A DNA stretch of 64,000 nucleotides from Pseudomonadota bacterium (GTDB lineage: Bacteria; Desulfobacterota; Desulfobulbia; Desulfobulbales; Desulfocapsaceae): assembly GCA_018820855.1 (NCBI GenBank), contig JAHJNL010000028.1, positions 62,001 to 126,000 of the forward strand, read 5' to 3'. Below are positions 8,332-18,340 of this stretch, one piece after another. Within the stretch, counting starts at the first letter, position 1. Every line of letters begins with the position of its first letter. Under the pieces are notes generated by a model. That model saw only the letters and a list, made by a program, of their open reading frames with translations. It ran no database searches and had not been told where the DNA came from. A program made the translations under genes and the position numbers.

Positions 8332-9731
8332 TTGATTCTCCAACAGTTCTTATTATTATAGTTACCTGGAATAAGCAGTCTTACGTAGTGGACCTTCTCA
8401 ATTCTCTACAGAGATTGCAGTATCCGGTTGAGAAGATGGATATTGTTGTTGTCGATAATGCCAGCACCGATGGAACAGTTGAGGGCCTAAAAAATGACTT
8501 TCCTCATATTCATCTCATAGAAAACCATGAAAATTTAGGTGGCACAGGAGGCTTTAATACCGGACTTGCCTATGCCTTTGCTCAACCAGAAGGCCAATAT
8601 GAGTACTTATGGCTGCTCGATAATGATGTGCAGGTACACCACAACGCCTTATCAGAACTGATTGCAATCCTGGAATCTGAAAAGGATGTTGCCATTGCCG
8701 GATCAACAATGATGCAGCTGACCACCCCCTGGCGCATAAATGAAATGGGGGCGTTTGTAGAGCTAGGCAGGGGGACTCTGCTCCTGAATAGACACAAAGA
8801 GGATGTTTTCGGGCTGCAGGGAAAATCTTTGCAGGAACTCCATGAAAGTTCTATCGATCTGAGCGAACACCTGAAACACTGCAGACCCTCTATGGATGTT
8901 GATTATGTCGCTGCTGCCTCCCTGGTTATTCGTGCATCGGTTGCCAAAGAAGCAGGGCTCTGGGACGACTACTTTATTCATTTTGATGATGTGGAATGGT
9001 GTGTCCGTATAGCCCGAATGGGATATAGAATCATGGTCTCGGCACGTTCCCTTATCTGGCATCTCCCGGCGGAATACAAAGTGCCCAGCTGGGTTCTTTA
9101 TTATGACAACAGAAATGTTCTGTATATGCTGGAAAAACATGCCTGGCCGGGTGCTATAAAGGGAACAAGGCGCTGGATTCAGAAAAAAAGTCTCTACTAT
9201 GCCCTGTTGGGGAAAGAGGATTTGGCAAGGTTGCACCAGGAAGCCCTTGATGACTATGACCAAAGGAAAACCGGAAAACGTGACATTGAACTTGATAACT
9301 GTTATTTTCCTTTATCTCAGGTGGAGCAGCTTTTGCAGAAAGGGGAGATTTGCCGCATTCTGATTCCCTGGACAGTCAATCTTCAAGCCAGTAATCTTCA
9401 GAGAACTTTGGTGAAGGCCATGAAAATGCGTCCGGATCTGCATGTGGATTATCTTGTTTCTCCTCCCCCATTACCGAAAGATACGCTACGTTGTCAACTC
9501 CCTGGGACAGGTTCAGTGCATATGCCTTCAGGCAAGATACGACGCCTGTATGCCTATCTCAAGCTTCGAAATAAATATGATCTTGTGTTTCAGTCGGATT
9601 ACAGGCCTATTTTACCTTTGTCCTGGGTGGCCAGGAAAATCGTATTTGTTAATTATGAAGGGATCAGTCTGCGACAGCGTCCAACCATCAATTCCATTTT
9701 CCCATATATTAAATCCCTTTTGGGAAAATAG
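8328..9731 (+). CDS. Family 2 glycosyltransferase with GGTGGF motif and extra C-terminal region
   Basis: A 467-residue protein. The first 320 residues form a GT2 domain: TVLIIIVTWNKQ, VVDNASTDGT, NLGGTGGFNTG, LWLLDNDVQV (DxD equivalent) and FDDVEWCVRIARMGYR. The GGxGGF motif is shared by galactofuranosyl- and rhamnosyltransferases of the COG1216 group, which fits the glf gene two positions upstream. About 150 extra C-terminal residues (for example ICRILIPWTVNLQASNLQRT) are unassigned and may bind the acceptor. The track's GTG at 8322 is possible, but ATG 8328 gives an ATGA overlap with the preceding stop and is preferred. Confidence 0.85.
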   Translation: MIDSPTVLIIIVTWNKQSYVVDLLNSLQRLQYPVEKMDIVVVDNASTDGTVEGLKNDFPHIHLIENHENLGGTGGFNTGLAYAFAQPEGQYEYLWLLDNDVQVHHNALSELIAILESEKDVAIAGSTMMQLTTPWRINEMGAFVELGRGTLLLNRHKEDVFGLQGKSLQELHESSIDLSEHLKHCRPSMDVDYVAAASLVIRASVAKEAGLWDDYFIHFDDVEWCVRIARMGYRIMVSARSLIWHLPAEYKVPSWVLYYDNRNVLYMLEKHAWPGAIKGTRRWIQKKSLYYALLGKEDLARLHQEALDDYDQRKTGKRDIELDNCYFPLSQVEQLLQKGEICRILIPWTVNLQASNLQRTLVKAMKMRPDLHVDYLVSPPPLPKDTLRCQLPGTGSVHMPSGKIRRLYAYLKLRNKYDLVFQSDYRPILPLSWVARKIVFVNYEGISLRQRPTINSIFPYIKSLLGK

Positions 9732-9850
9732 TAGAAGTGAGAAAAAACCATTTTTAGAATTGCCAATGAAATGGTGAACGATGAGTTTTAATTTTTTCAG
9801 AATAAGAAAATGAATGAGAGGTCAAGTCGTTCACAACATAACTTAATTTT

Positions 9851-11209
9851 ATGAATTCTTCTCAACTAGCTATCTGTCTTAAAAATATCTCCAAGAGTTA
9901 CAGGCTATATCAAAAACCTTCCCATCGTATTTTAGAGACGTTTCACCCGTTTCGGAAAAAATATCACAAGGTATTCCCTGCATTGCAGGATATCAGTTTG
10001 GCTATTGGACGGGGGGAGACTGTTGGCATCGTGGGGCGGAACGGCTGCGGTAAGTCGACCTTGTTGCAGATAATCTGCGGAATCATGCCACCGACGACAG
10101 GGGAATTGGCAGTACATGGCCGCATTTCTGCAATCCTGGAACTGGGGGCAGGGTTTAATCCTGAATTCAATGGGATAGACAATGTCTATTTGAAATGCTC
10201 TATCTTGGGGATAAGGAGAGAAGAGGTTGATAAACGAATAGGTGATATTCTTGCGTTTGCCGATATCGGTGATTTTATTTATCAGCCTGTAAAGACCTAT
10301 TCCAGTGGTATGAATGTTCGATTGGCTTTCTCTGTCGCTATTAACATTGATCCTGATATTCTGGTCATTGATGAGGCACTCTCTGTTGGGGATTCTGCAT
10401 TCCAGAGAAAGTGTTTTTCTCGAATACATGATCTTCAGGAAGGAGGAACAACAATTCTGTTTGTTTCTCATAGTGCCGGAGCCGTGGTCGAACTTTGCAA
10501 CCGGGCCATATTAATCGATCAGGGTGAAATGCTCTATGCGGGGAACCCGAAAAAGGTTGTTACTCTCTACCACAAACTTCTTTTCGCTCCTGAAAAAAAG
10601 GTAAACATTGTAAAGGAAGAAATTCGTAAAAGCTTTTTGGGCACGGACAAAATAGTTGACAAGCCTGACGATAAAATTGATACCGGAAAATCAGAAAAAA
10701 ACAAGATTCATCCTTGCTATAATCCCCATCTGATCCCGAAAAGTATATCTTGGTATGAACCTGATGGCGCTGTAATTGAGGACCCCTGTATTCTTTCTCT
10801 GGATAATGAACGGGTAAATATACTTGTTCGCAATGAGGAATATTTTTTTTCGTATAAAGTCAAGATGTTGGAGGATGCGTTTGGTGTTCGCTTTGCCATG
10901 TTGATCAAGACAGTAAGGGGCGTTGAGCTTGGTGGGTACGGGAAAAGAGTTGAAGACGGCGGTATAGAATATCTTGCCGAGGGAACTACAGCCTGTGTGA
11001 AATTACGGTTTCGATGCGTACTGCTCCCGGGAGCTTATTTTCTCAATGCTGGAGTGGTGGGAGTCGTTGATCAAGAAGAACGGTTTTTGCATCGAGGTAT
11101 TGATGTTGCCATGTTTGAGGTGATGCAAGAGGATAATATTGGTTCGACAGCAATAGTGGATTTTGGCGTGAATCCGTCGGTTACGTTTGAGGAAACTCCT
11201 TGTAAATAA
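9851..11209 (+). CDS. wzt: ABC exporter ATPase of the Wzt type, without adjacent permease
   Basis: A 452-residue ATPase of an O-antigen/teichoic-acid-type ABC-2 exporter. Residues 1-250 are the nucleotide-binding domain, with Walker A GRNGCGKST (62-70), signature YSSGMNVRLAFS, Walker B ILVIDEALSVGD and the H-loop FVSHS. After a charged linker (about 255-300), residues 300-450 form a beta-rich domain (VNILVRNEEYFFSYKVKM, LLPGAYFLNAGVV) like the Wzt C-terminal carbohydrate-recognition domain that checks the finished chain end. No permease lies next to it. The nearest unpaired Wzm is at 42217, over 30 kb away. A second Wzt with its own Wzm is at 49659. No clear ribosome site was seen before ATG 9851. 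Confidence 0.9.
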   Translation: MNSSQLAICLKNISKSYRLYQKPSHRILETFHPFRKKYHKVFPALQDISLAIGRGETVGIVGRNGCGKSTLLQIICGIMPPTTGELAVHGRISAILELGAGFNPEFNGIDNVYLKCSILGIRREEVDKRIGDILAFADIGDFIYQPVKTYSSGMNVRLAFSVAINIDPDILVIDEALSVGDSAFQRKCFSRIHDLQEGGTTILFVSHSAGAVVELCNRAILIDQGEMLYAGNPKKVVTLYHKLLFAPEKKVNIVKEEIRKSFLGTDKIVDKPDDKIDTGKSEKNKIHPCYNPHLIPKSISWYEPDGAVIEDPCILSLDNERVNILVRNEEYFFSYKVKMLEDAFGVRFAMLIKTVRGVELGGYGKRVEDGGIEYLAEGTTACVKLRFRCVLLPGAYFLNAGVVGVVDQEERFLHRGIDVAMFEVMQEDNIGSTAIVDFGVNPSVTFEETPCK

Positions 11210-11231
11210 GTAGATTGTGGTAGTAGAAAAT

Positions 11232-14200
11232 ATGAAAAAAAAAGCTGTCATTGTTCTCGGAATGCATCGTTCAGGGACTTCTGCACTCACTGCTGGATTA
11301 TCAGCATTGGGTGTTGACTTAGGGCAACTGGCTGACACTGGATCTGACGAGAATGCTAAAGGTTATTTTGAAAATAGGGAAGTTCAGGAATTAAATGATC
11401 GCTTGTTGTCTTGTCTTGGAACGACATGGAATAACCCTTTTTCTTGGAATGCGTTTGATTTCGATAAGCCTGAATTAAAGAAGTGTCTCCCGGAGGCTAT
11501 TGAAATACTAAACAAATATTTCGATTCTAAAGATTGTTGGGGGGTAAAAGACCCAAGGATGTGCTTACTCTTGCCGTTTTGGCAAAATGCAATTGCTCAA
11601 AGCAATAAGAGTGATACTTACTATGTACATATAGTAAGAAATCCTCTGGAAGTTGCTGAAAGCCTCATGCAACGATTTGCAAGAAATAATTATGTCCTCT
11701 GTGGGGATTTGTTGCAGAATGTTTTTTTGTGGTTCTTGTATCATTTCAAAGCATTACAATATGTTGACCATAGTAGAAGTATTGTTGTAACTTTTGATAG
11801 TTTAACGGTTGATCCATATGCTCAGCTAAAACGTATTGCTGGTTTTGTAGGACTGTCACCTGACAAACAACAATTGCAAAAATATGTTGAGTTTTTTCTT
11901 GATTATGACCTGAAACATCATCATAGATCAATTGATGAGTTGAGGGGTAAATTTGGTGGGCTTGAATTTGTTGTTGAATTTTATTTAAAGTTAATTTCGT
12001 ATTTGGATAAGTCGGTTTTTACTAAACAGGATATAAATGAAGTATTGATGTCTGTTCCTGATATGACATTTCTGAAAACATGTTCTGATATAGCCTCACC
12101 TTTTTTTTCTAAGTCTGTTGAGATTACTTCTCGCGAAGAAAAAATCAGTAAGATTGACCAAGAGTTGCAGGTGCAGCGTAATTATATATCGAAGTTAACA
12201 ACGGAATTGGAAGAACGTGCAGGCTGTGCAGAAAGCCTTGATCGAGAATTGGAGGTGCAGCGTGACCTGGTAGCGAATCGAACAAAAGAGTTGAGAGAAC
12301 GAACAGTTCAGGTACAAAGACTTGATCAAGAAGTTCGTGTCCTTCGACAGAATTTGGAAAAAGTGACTAGCCTTAAAAATCAGCTAGTTAACTCGCATTC
12401 CTGGAGGTTGACTAAACCTCTAAGAGGAATAAATCGATTAGCAAAAGGGAAAAAAACAGGTTTCCGCCGATGGGTACGCCCAACGGTCCATAAGGTTGAG
12501 GAAAATCTCTTTTGTAAGATGCCTCTTTCTTCTAAAATGAAAGAGTGTTGTGCGCAAGGAGTCTATAGACAGGCGGGCACATTTTTTACTGGGAGTCCTT
12601 ATTTTGAAAGTTGGACTCGTTTGCAAAAGATTCGATTTGATCTTGTTGAGAATCCTGAAATTTCAATCATTATACCTACATATGGTAAGATTTGTCATAC
12701 GTCGCTTTGTCTACTTTCTATAAAACGTAACCTTCCCAAGGTCAGTATAGAGGTAATTGTTGTAGACGATGCGTCATCCGGTGTTGGTCTTACCTGGCTC
12801 TCTAAAGTCCCTGGGGTACGGTTTATTACTAATAAGGAAAATCTTGGCTTTCTGAAAAATTGTAACTTCGCTGCTTCCCAGGCACAAGGTAACTATCTTT
12901 ATTTTTTAAACAATGATACTGAAGTGACTGAAGGCTGGCTTGACAGTATGGTAGAACTTTTCCACTTACGTGATGATTGTGGCATGGTAGGGTCCAAATT
13001 GGTTTATCCTGACGGACGATTACAGGAAGCAGGTGGTGTGTTGTGGGATGACGGTTCCGCATGGAATTTCGGTCATTCGGATGACCCTGCTCGGAGTATT
13101 TATAATTATGTGAAAGAGGTCGATTACGTCTCAGGGGCCTCGTTGTTGATTCCAACAGTTTTGTTTGAAGAATTAGGTGGTTTTTCTGAAGAGTATACGC
13201 CTGCATACTATGAAGATGTTGATTTGGCCTTTAAGGTCCGTTCCACAGGGAAAAAAGTGTACTATCAGCCGCACTCCAAAGTGATACATTATGAAGGTGT
13301 GTCCTGTGGAACTGATACATCTTCAGGAATTAAATCTTATCAGGTAGTCAATCAGAAAAAACTGTACCAAAAATGGAAAGATATACTCAAACAGGATAAT
13401 TTCCCGAATGGAAAAAATGTCTATCATGCCCGTGATCGCTCTCACAATAAGGAGAGTATTCTTGTCATAGATCATTATGTCCCTCAACCTGACCATGATG
13501 CCGGCTCCAAAAATATCTGGTGCTATTTGCAGGTGCTTGTAGAAATGGGATTTAATGTGAAATTTTGGCCTCACAATTTATGGAGAGACCAAAAATATTG
13601 CTCTCCTCTACAACAACTTGGAATTGAAGTTTTTTATGGGGAAGAATATCGCGACAAGTTCCCTGACTGGATTAAGGATCATGGTCACATGATAGACTAT
13701 ATCTGGGTGAGTCGTCCGAATGTGTGTGCGTTGTATCTCTCAGCCATCAAAGAAAACTCTAAGGCAAAAATAATATATTATGGTGTTGATATTCACTATA
13801 AACGGATGCTGCTTGAGTCGCAAGTTTGTAAGAATGCGCATACTGAGGAAGATATTGAAAAATGGAAAAATTTAGAGCAAGGGATTTGGAAGGATGTTGA
13901 TGTGGTGTTGTATCCCTCTGCCGCAGAAACGGAAACTGTTAAGAAATTTGATCCGCAGCTCAATGCTCAGACAATTCCTCTTTATTTTTATGATGATATA
14001 GAAAAATATTCGCAGCGCAAGGTGGTAGCGTCGAATACTGTAATATTTGTTGCCGGTTTTCGACATAGCCCTAATGTTGATGCTGCTATCTGGTTTGTCA
14101 CTGAAATACTACCTCTTGTGTTGCGTGAATGTGAAGACCTGCACGTATATCTGGTTGGTTCACATCCAACGCAAAAGGTAATTGACTTAGCCTCTTCTCA

Positions 14201-14573
14201 CGTCACTGTGACTGGATATGTAACCGACAAGGAACTTCTCGAGTTCTATCGGCGGGCACGATTTGCTGTTGTTCCACTAAGGTTCGGGGCGGGAACTAAA
14301 GGAAAAGTCCTTGAGGCGATGGCCCTTGGTGTGCCTCTGGTAACAACTGATATCGGAATACAAGGTATGTCGGAGCTTACTGATGTTATTTCTGTTGAAA
14401 ATTCGGCTGAGGCGTTTGCTGCAGCAATGATTTCATTGCTGCAAGATGACAATGCTTGCCAAAAAGTTTCTAAGGCAGGTTGGAAGTATGTGAGCGAACA
14501 TTTTTCTAGAGCAGCAGTGAGATCCGTGCTTGAAAGAAATTTTCAGAGGCAATCAAAAGAAAATGTGGTGTGA
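11232..14573 (+). CDS. Four-part fusion: sulfotransferase, coiled coil, GT2 and GT4
   Basis: A 1113-residue protein starting at ATG 11232 (the track's GTG 11217 adds five residues). Residues 1-270 are a sulfotransferase-like domain with P-loop [12 protein letters not shown] and 3'-phosphate strand [16 protein letters not shown]. Residues about 300-385 are a coiled coil made of an exact 28-residue repeat. Then comes a short basic segment with [13 protein letters not shown], a motif often seen before GT2 domains in very large glycosyltransferases. Residues about 475-725 are GT2 ([43 protein letters not shown]). Residues about 740-1110 are GT4-like ([36 protein letters not shown]). It would build and sulfate a glycan on one scaffold, a functional inference. 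Confidence 0.85.
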   Translation: MKKKAVIVLGMHRSGTSALTAGLSALGVDLGQLADTGSDENAKGYFENREVQELNDRLLSCLGTTWNNPFSWNAFDFDKPELKKCLPEAIEILNKYFDSKDCWGVKDPRMCLLLPFWQNAIAQSNKSDTYYVHIVRNPLEVAESLMQRFARNNYVLCGDLLQNVFLWFLYHFKALQYVDHSRSIVVTFDSLTVDPYAQLKRIAGFVGLSPDKQQLQKYVEFFLDYDLKHHHRSIDELRGKFGGLEFVVEFYLKLISYLDKSVFTKQDINEVLMSVPDMTFLKTCSDIASPFFSKSVEITSREEKISKIDQELQVQRNYISKLTTELEERAGCAESLDRELEVQRDLVANRTKELRERTVQVQRLDQEVRVLRQNLEKVTSLKNQLVNSHSWRLTKPLRGINRLAKGKKTGFRRWVRPTVHKVEENLFCKMPLSSKMKECCAQGVYRQAGTFFTGSPYFESWTRLQKIRFDLVENPEISIIIPTYGKICHTSLCLLSIKRNLPKVSIEVIVVDDASSGVGLTWLSKVPGVRFITNKENLGFLKNCNFAASQAQGNYLYFLNNDTEVTEGWLDSMVELFHLRDDCGMVGSKLVYPDGRLQEAGGVLWDDGSAWNFGHSDDPARSIYNYVKEVDYVSGASLLIPTVLFEELGGFSEEYTPAYYEDVDLAFKVRSTGKKVYYQPHSKVIHYEGVSCGTDTSSGIKSYQVVNQKKLYQKWKDILKQDNFPNGKNVYHARDRSHNKESILVIDHYVPQPDHDAGSKNIWCYLQVLVEMGFNVKFWPHNLWRDQKYCSPLQQLGIEVFYGEEYRDKFPDWIKDHGHMIDYIWVSRPNVCALYLSAIKENSKAKIIYYGVDIHYKRMLLESQVCKNAHTEEDIEKWKNLEQGIWKDVDVVLYPSAAETETVKKFDPQLNAQTIPLYFYDDIEKYSQRKVVASNTVIFVAGFRHSPNVDAAIWFVTEILPLVLRECEDLHVYLVGSHPTQKVIDLASSHVTVTGYVTDKELLEFYRRARFAVVPLRFGAGTKGKVLEAMALGVPLVTTDIGIQGMSELTDVISVENSAEAFAAAMISLLQDDNACQKVSKAGWKYVSEHFSRAAVRSVLERNFQRQSKENVV
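12153..12365 (+). repeat. 84-base tandem repeat encoding coiled-coil units
   Basis: Three units begin at 12153, 12237 and 12321, exactly 84 bases (28 codons, four heptads) apart; the third is cut short. The units begin [18 protein letters not shown] and LDQEVRVLR. The DNA is only partly conserved (GAG/GAA-TTG-GAG/CAG-GTGCAGCGT), so selection on the protein seems to maintain the period. Confidence 0.85.
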
Positions 14574-14648
14574 TCTGAATAGGGAATTTCTCTGGGAGGC
14601 CGAGAATGTGTAATTTGACGATAATTCACCAGGATGTGAAACCAACGA

Positions 14649-15476
14649 ATGCGTAATATAATTATTCACAATCATTTGTTTAAAAATGCCGGAACGACTT
14701 TTGATTGGTCATTGGGAAGGAATTTTGGTACTGCGTTTTTAGATCATCGTGATGATTTGGAAATGCAGCAAGGGGCAAAGTATTTAGGGCCCTTCCTGCT
14801 CAACCACCCTGAAGTGATTGCGTTATCAAGTCATCACTTGAAATTTCCCTTGCCTGTCCTGCCTAATATTCGATTGTTTCCTGTCGTCTTTCTCAGGCAT
14901 CCTATTGATAGAGTCGGTTCTGTTTACGCCTTCGAACATAAGCAGGACTCAGATTCTCTTGGTGCTCGTATGGCCAAAAAAATGACCTTCAATGAATATG
15001 TCCAATGGCGGATGCAGCCTGATGCACCGATTACCATTCGTGATTTCCAGACCAGTCGATGTCTGGATATTCCTGATACCATAAAAGCGTTTATTACCCG
15101 CAGATTAACGGAAACGAATTATGCAAATGCCAAAAAACAGATTGGGGATATGGGGTTACTGGGTGTCGTTGATATGTATGATGAGAGTATGGTTCTCTTC
15201 GAAGAATATTTGAAACCGTTTTTCCCCAATATTGACCTTTCGTGTGTCAAACAGAACATCACCAGCGGGCGGAAGAAAAGTCTGGTTGAACGGGTGCGTT
15301 CTGTTTTTCATGATCTCGACCTTGATGTGATCAACAGTATGTTATTGCATAATCATTTTGATTTGATGCTTTACCTTGAAGCAAAAGAGATTGTGAAGAA
15401 CAGGATTAATAATATCCCTGATTTTAAAGAGAAATTGGATGGTTTTCGTAATAGATGTGATGCGAAGAGTCTGTGA
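14649..15476 (+). CDS. Sulfotransferase family protein
   Basis: A 275-residue protein like the Sulfotransfer_2 group (heparan 2-O and HNK-1 type). The 5'-phosphosulfate loop is IIHNHLFKNAGTTFDWSL, where the usual HIPKTAGTT is HNHLFKNAGTT with the Lys kept, and the 3'-phosphate motif is VFLRHPIDRVGSVYAFEH. These are the two PAPS contact sites of the family. It probably sulfates a sugar on the growing glycan in the cytoplasm. The downstream WcbI-like gene overlaps it by GTGA. The 75-base gap upstream has no obvious promoter or terminator. Confidence 0.8.
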   Translation: MRNIIIHNHLFKNAGTTFDWSLGRNFGTAFLDHRDDLEMQQGAKYLGPFLLNHPEVIALSSHHLKFPLPVLPNIRLFPVVFLRHPIDRVGSVYAFEHKQDSDSLGARMAKKMTFNEYVQWRMQPDAPITIRDFQTSRCLDIPDTIKAFITRRLTETNYANAKKQIGDMGLLGVVDMYDESMVLFEEYLKPFFPNIDLSCVKQNITSGRKKSLVERVRSVFHDLDLDVINSMLLHNHFDLMLYLEAKEIVKNRINNIPDFKEKLDGFRNRCDAKSL

Positions 15477-16402
15477 AAATGATCCTAGGGAAATATCTAA
15501 GAGGATTGCTTCTAACCAGGCCAAAGATACGACCTAAAGTGAAGGTTGTTGTGGTGGGAAACTGTCAGGCTCGGCCATTGGCGAAAATTTTGACCGCACT
15601 TAATGCTGATATTGAAGTTACTGCTATCGCTATTGTGCACCTCTTGAAGTCAGAGCAGGCTGATGAGTATCTTCCTTTTTTTAAGGAGGCTGATTTCATT
15701 ATTGCACAATTGGTTGCAGACAACTATCCATGTGATTTCGTGCGCACTCCTGTCCTTAAAGAGGCATATGGGGATAAATTGATCAGCATAGTGAACCTCT
15801 ATTATTCAGGCTACAATCCGGAACTTATATATATAAGAAACGGACCTGCAGGGACCTTGAAAAGTCCCCTTGGTGAATATCATAATAAAACCTTCCTGGA
15901 TACTTGGAAAGAGGGGAGGGGCGTTGAGGAAGCTCTGGAGAGACATTTCGACATTGCTTATAATGAAAAACACTATTCTTCATTGATCTCTGATTCACTT
16001 GAAGAATTGAAGAGAAGGGAAAAACTTGTTGATATTGCCGTGACAGACTTGATAGAAGGTAGTTTTGGTCAGGAGAGACTGTTTTTTACCTTTAATCATC
16101 CGTGTATGAGCTTGCTGGTCCACATGGCACAAAGAATCTTGACGAAAGTCGAATTGAATATTGATGCACCAGAGTCTGTTCTTCAATTAAAAGAGCCACT
16201 TGATAAAATTGTTGTCCCTGTGAATCCTTTTGCCACAAAAATTTTGGCAGTGCAATTTGAGGATTCTCGTACTTTTAAGGGGGTTGAATGTATTGTTGAA
16301 CAAGATGGGTCTGTTATTGTGTCAAGGGACCGTAATTATATACCATCTGAAATTGTAGAGAAGTATTTTGAGATATATAATAAAAATCTCACAAGGGGAT
16401 GA
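15473..16402 (+). CDS. WcbI-family polysaccharide biosynthesis protein
   Basis: A 309-residue protein with the WcbI signature VVVGNCQARPLAKILTAL near residues 25-42, followed by a Rossmann-like pattern (ADFIIAQLVADNY, KLISIVNLYYSGYNPEL) and a conserved-looking FTFNHPCMSLLVHMA. WcbI of the Burkholderia capsule locus is a putative acetyltransferase acting on the polysaccharide. The start is GTG 15473 (GTGA overlap with the upstream stop); ATG 15479 is a close alternative. It closes the first operon-like block and is followed by a 280-base non-coding stretch and the IS remnant. Function is by family only. Confidence 0.75.
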   Translation: MKMILGKYLRGLLLTRPKIRPKVKVVVVGNCQARPLAKILTALNADIEVTAIAIVHLLKSEQADEYLPFFKEADFIIAQLVADNYPCDFVRTPVLKEAYGDKLISIVNLYYSGYNPELIYIRNGPAGTLKSPLGEYHNKTFLDTWKEGRGVEEALERHFDIAYNEKHYSSLISDSLEELKRREKLVDIAVTDLIEGSFGQERLFFTFNHPCMSLLVHMAQRILTKVELNIDAPESVLQLKEPLDKIVVPVNPFATKILAVQFEDSRTFKGVECIVEQDGSVIVSRDRNYIPSEIVEKYFEIYNKNLTRG

Positions 16403-16637
16403 ATCGTTTGGGGGGGGCTGTAGTTTTTCAGGCCTGATCTGATAGTTTTTTGATGTTATGGCTTTTTTAAATATTTATTGGGAACCAAAAGATATTTTGA
16501 CACCAAATGATCATACTGCTACCAATTGGCTTTTTGCATATTGAGGTCGAATGAAAAAAATGTTTTTCGCCGGTCGCCTTTGAACGCTGGTTTTGTAAGT
16601 TGCAAGAAATGGTATAACGATTTGGTGTTCGCTATTG

Positions 16638-16668
16638 CCGACTGACTTCATTTTTTGCTATCAGTCGG
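16638..16668. other. Hairpin-forming inverted repeat
   Basis: CCGACTGA at 16638-16645 and TCAGTCGG at 16661-16668 form a perfect 8-bp stem with a 15-base T-rich loop. It lies 236 bases after the WcbI-like stop and 15 bases before the IS left end. No T-run follows, so it is a poor intrinsic terminator. It may be an old structure at the insertion site. Confidence 0.35.
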
Positions 16669-16683
16669 ATACCTGTACAAATA

Positions 16684-16698
16684 CCTTAATCCGCGACA
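16684..16698 (+). repeat. IS left terminal inverted repeat
   Basis: CCTTAATCCGCGACA, the left end of the IS1380-type element, paired with 18316-18330. Confidence 0.75.
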
Positions 16699-16802
16699 GA
16701 AGAGCAGCAAAAACTGCAGTGTTACTAGTCAAATTAATTGAATATTTACTCAAAATATTGCAATATTCACCTGTCTAACAAAATCACTCAGCAGGTGAAA
16801 AA

Positions 16803-18135
16803 ATGAAACGTTTTATTCTTGAATAATCCGAGGACGAATTTTACACAAGCCATTCAGATCTGGCCTTGGCTGTGCTGTGTATTAAACGATACAGCGACCT
16901 TCCCCGAGTAATTGGGCGGAAAATGAATAACCACAATAACCTCATTTCCCACATCGGCCTTCTTCGCAGCTACCTTGGTTTGCTCTGTCTTGGTAAGAGT
17001 GATTATGAAGCCGTAACCTCTATGCGGCAGGACGATTATTTTAAGGATTCGCTTGGAATCAACAATGTTCCGTGTCTGCGGAGGGATTGCGTCAGCGTTT
17101 TGATGAAAAAGCTGACGATTACCTGCCAATAGTACAAAAATGCTCGGTGTCCGTGTTGAAAAATGGCCAAGCAAATATCACAGGTCTTAATACAGGCCAT
17201 ATTCCACTTGATGCTGATGTCTTCCCTATGAATAACTCAGGTACGCAAAAAGAAAAAGTCAGTCGGACCTATAAGGGACATAATGGTTACGCTCCCATTG
17301 CTGCCTATCTTGGCATGGAAGGATGGTGTCTTGAAGTTGAATCGCGTCCCGGCAGTCAGCACAGCCAGAAAGGTTTTGTCCCATTTATAGAACGAGTCCT
17401 CTGCAAGGCAAGGGTTCTAACCAAAAAGAAAGTATTGGTGCGCCTCGATTCTTCCCGTGATGCAATAGAAAACCGGGTCCTCCTGAGAAACGCAGAAAAA
17501 GTTTCTTACATTATCAAGTGGAATCCCAGGCGAGAAGATATTAGCAAACTCCACAAAAGAGCCTTTGCCGAAGGCAAGGTAACAGAACCCCGTAACGGAA
17601 AAAGGGTTGCTCTGCTAACAATCCGAACGCGACAGACTTACAAGGGAAAAAACTATTGCTTTACCAAGGTAATCCAGGTAACAGAACGTACCGTTAACAA
17701 ACATGGTCCACTCTACTCGTACCGGATATTACCGTCGAGGGCTGGTGGACAAACTTAGATTTTCCCGAAAAAAAGATCATCTCCCTCTATCAAAATCATC
17801 GGTTGAGTGAGCAGTTCCACAGTGAGTTCAAAACTGATCTCGATTTCGAACGGTTACCAAGCGGAAAATTTGCGACCAATGCTCTTGTAATGGCTCTTGG
17901 GGCCTTTGCTTATAATATTCTGCGGTTTATAGGTCAGCTTAGTTTGCTCGGAGAAAAATCCCCGGTTCGGCATCCAGGTAAAAGGCGTCGGCTTAAAACG
18001 GTTATCCAGGAACTGATGTATCTAGCAGCACGTTTAATCAGAAGTAGCCGTAGATTAGGTTCGCGAGTTAGCAAACATTGTCCGGCCTATTCGGCATTTT
18101 CCGACCTATACGGTCGACTATTTGTATGTATCTGA
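16803..18135 (+). pseudogene. IS1380-family transposase, broken
   Basis: From ATG 16803 the frame reads MKRFILE, then a TAA, then continues in the same frame with SHSDLALAVLCIKRYSDL to about 17080. The protein continues in a second frame (17072-17758) containing TYKGHNGYAPIAAYLG and LEVESRPGSQHSQKGF, which are typical IS1380 blocks around the DDE catalytic residues. It ends in a third frame (after about 17745) with SEQFHSEFKTDLDFERLPSGKFATNALVMALG, also typical. One stop plus two frameshifts means that no full-length transposase can be made. The three fragments in the ORF track are therefore pieces of one dead gene. Confidence 0.9.
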
Positions 18136-18315
18136 TTGTTTTCCTGCCGCTAAAATTCAACAAACAGAAGAGATGCGCCGTTTTGAAGTAATTTTCGTCA
18201 GATTGTCAAAGATCATGCCCCCGCAGCTCAAATCATGACTGCAGAGCTGCAAACTAAGAGGCTGCAAGAATAAAAATTACTGAAAAAAACTTTTACGAAA
18301 CACTGCCCACTAAAG

Positions 18316-18330
18316 CGTCACGGATTGAGG
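18316..18330 (-). repeat. IS right terminal inverted repeat
   Basis: CGTCACGGATTGAGG, which reads CCTCAATCCGTGACG on the minus strand, matches the left end at 12 of 15 positions. Its last bases, GAGG, join the flanking AG to form the GAGGAG ribosome site used by the gene at 18341. Confidence 0.75.
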
Positions 18331-18340
18331 AGATATATTT

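Larger units (their letters stand above)
16684..18330 (+). mobile_element. Decayed IS1380-family insertion sequence
   Basis: A 1647-bp element, the usual IS1380 size. The ends are CCTTAATCCGCGACA (16684-16698) and, read on the other strand, CCTCAATCCGTGACG (18316-18330), matching at 12 of 15 positions and starting with CC as in this family. It carries one transposase frame broken by a stop codon and two frameshifts. The flanks AAATA and AGATA differ by one base, so a 5-bp target duplication is possible but not exact. The right end is 10 bases before the next start codon. Confidence 0.85.

Noticed and set aside
8763-9263. 166-codon minus-strand ORF inside the GT2 gene
   Set aside because: A shadow of the plus-strand glycosyltransferase, with no protein motif.
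18223-18250. GCAGCTC/GAGCTGC inverted repeat as a terminator
   Set aside because: A 7-bp stem with a 14-base loop and no T-run, inside the IS 3' region.
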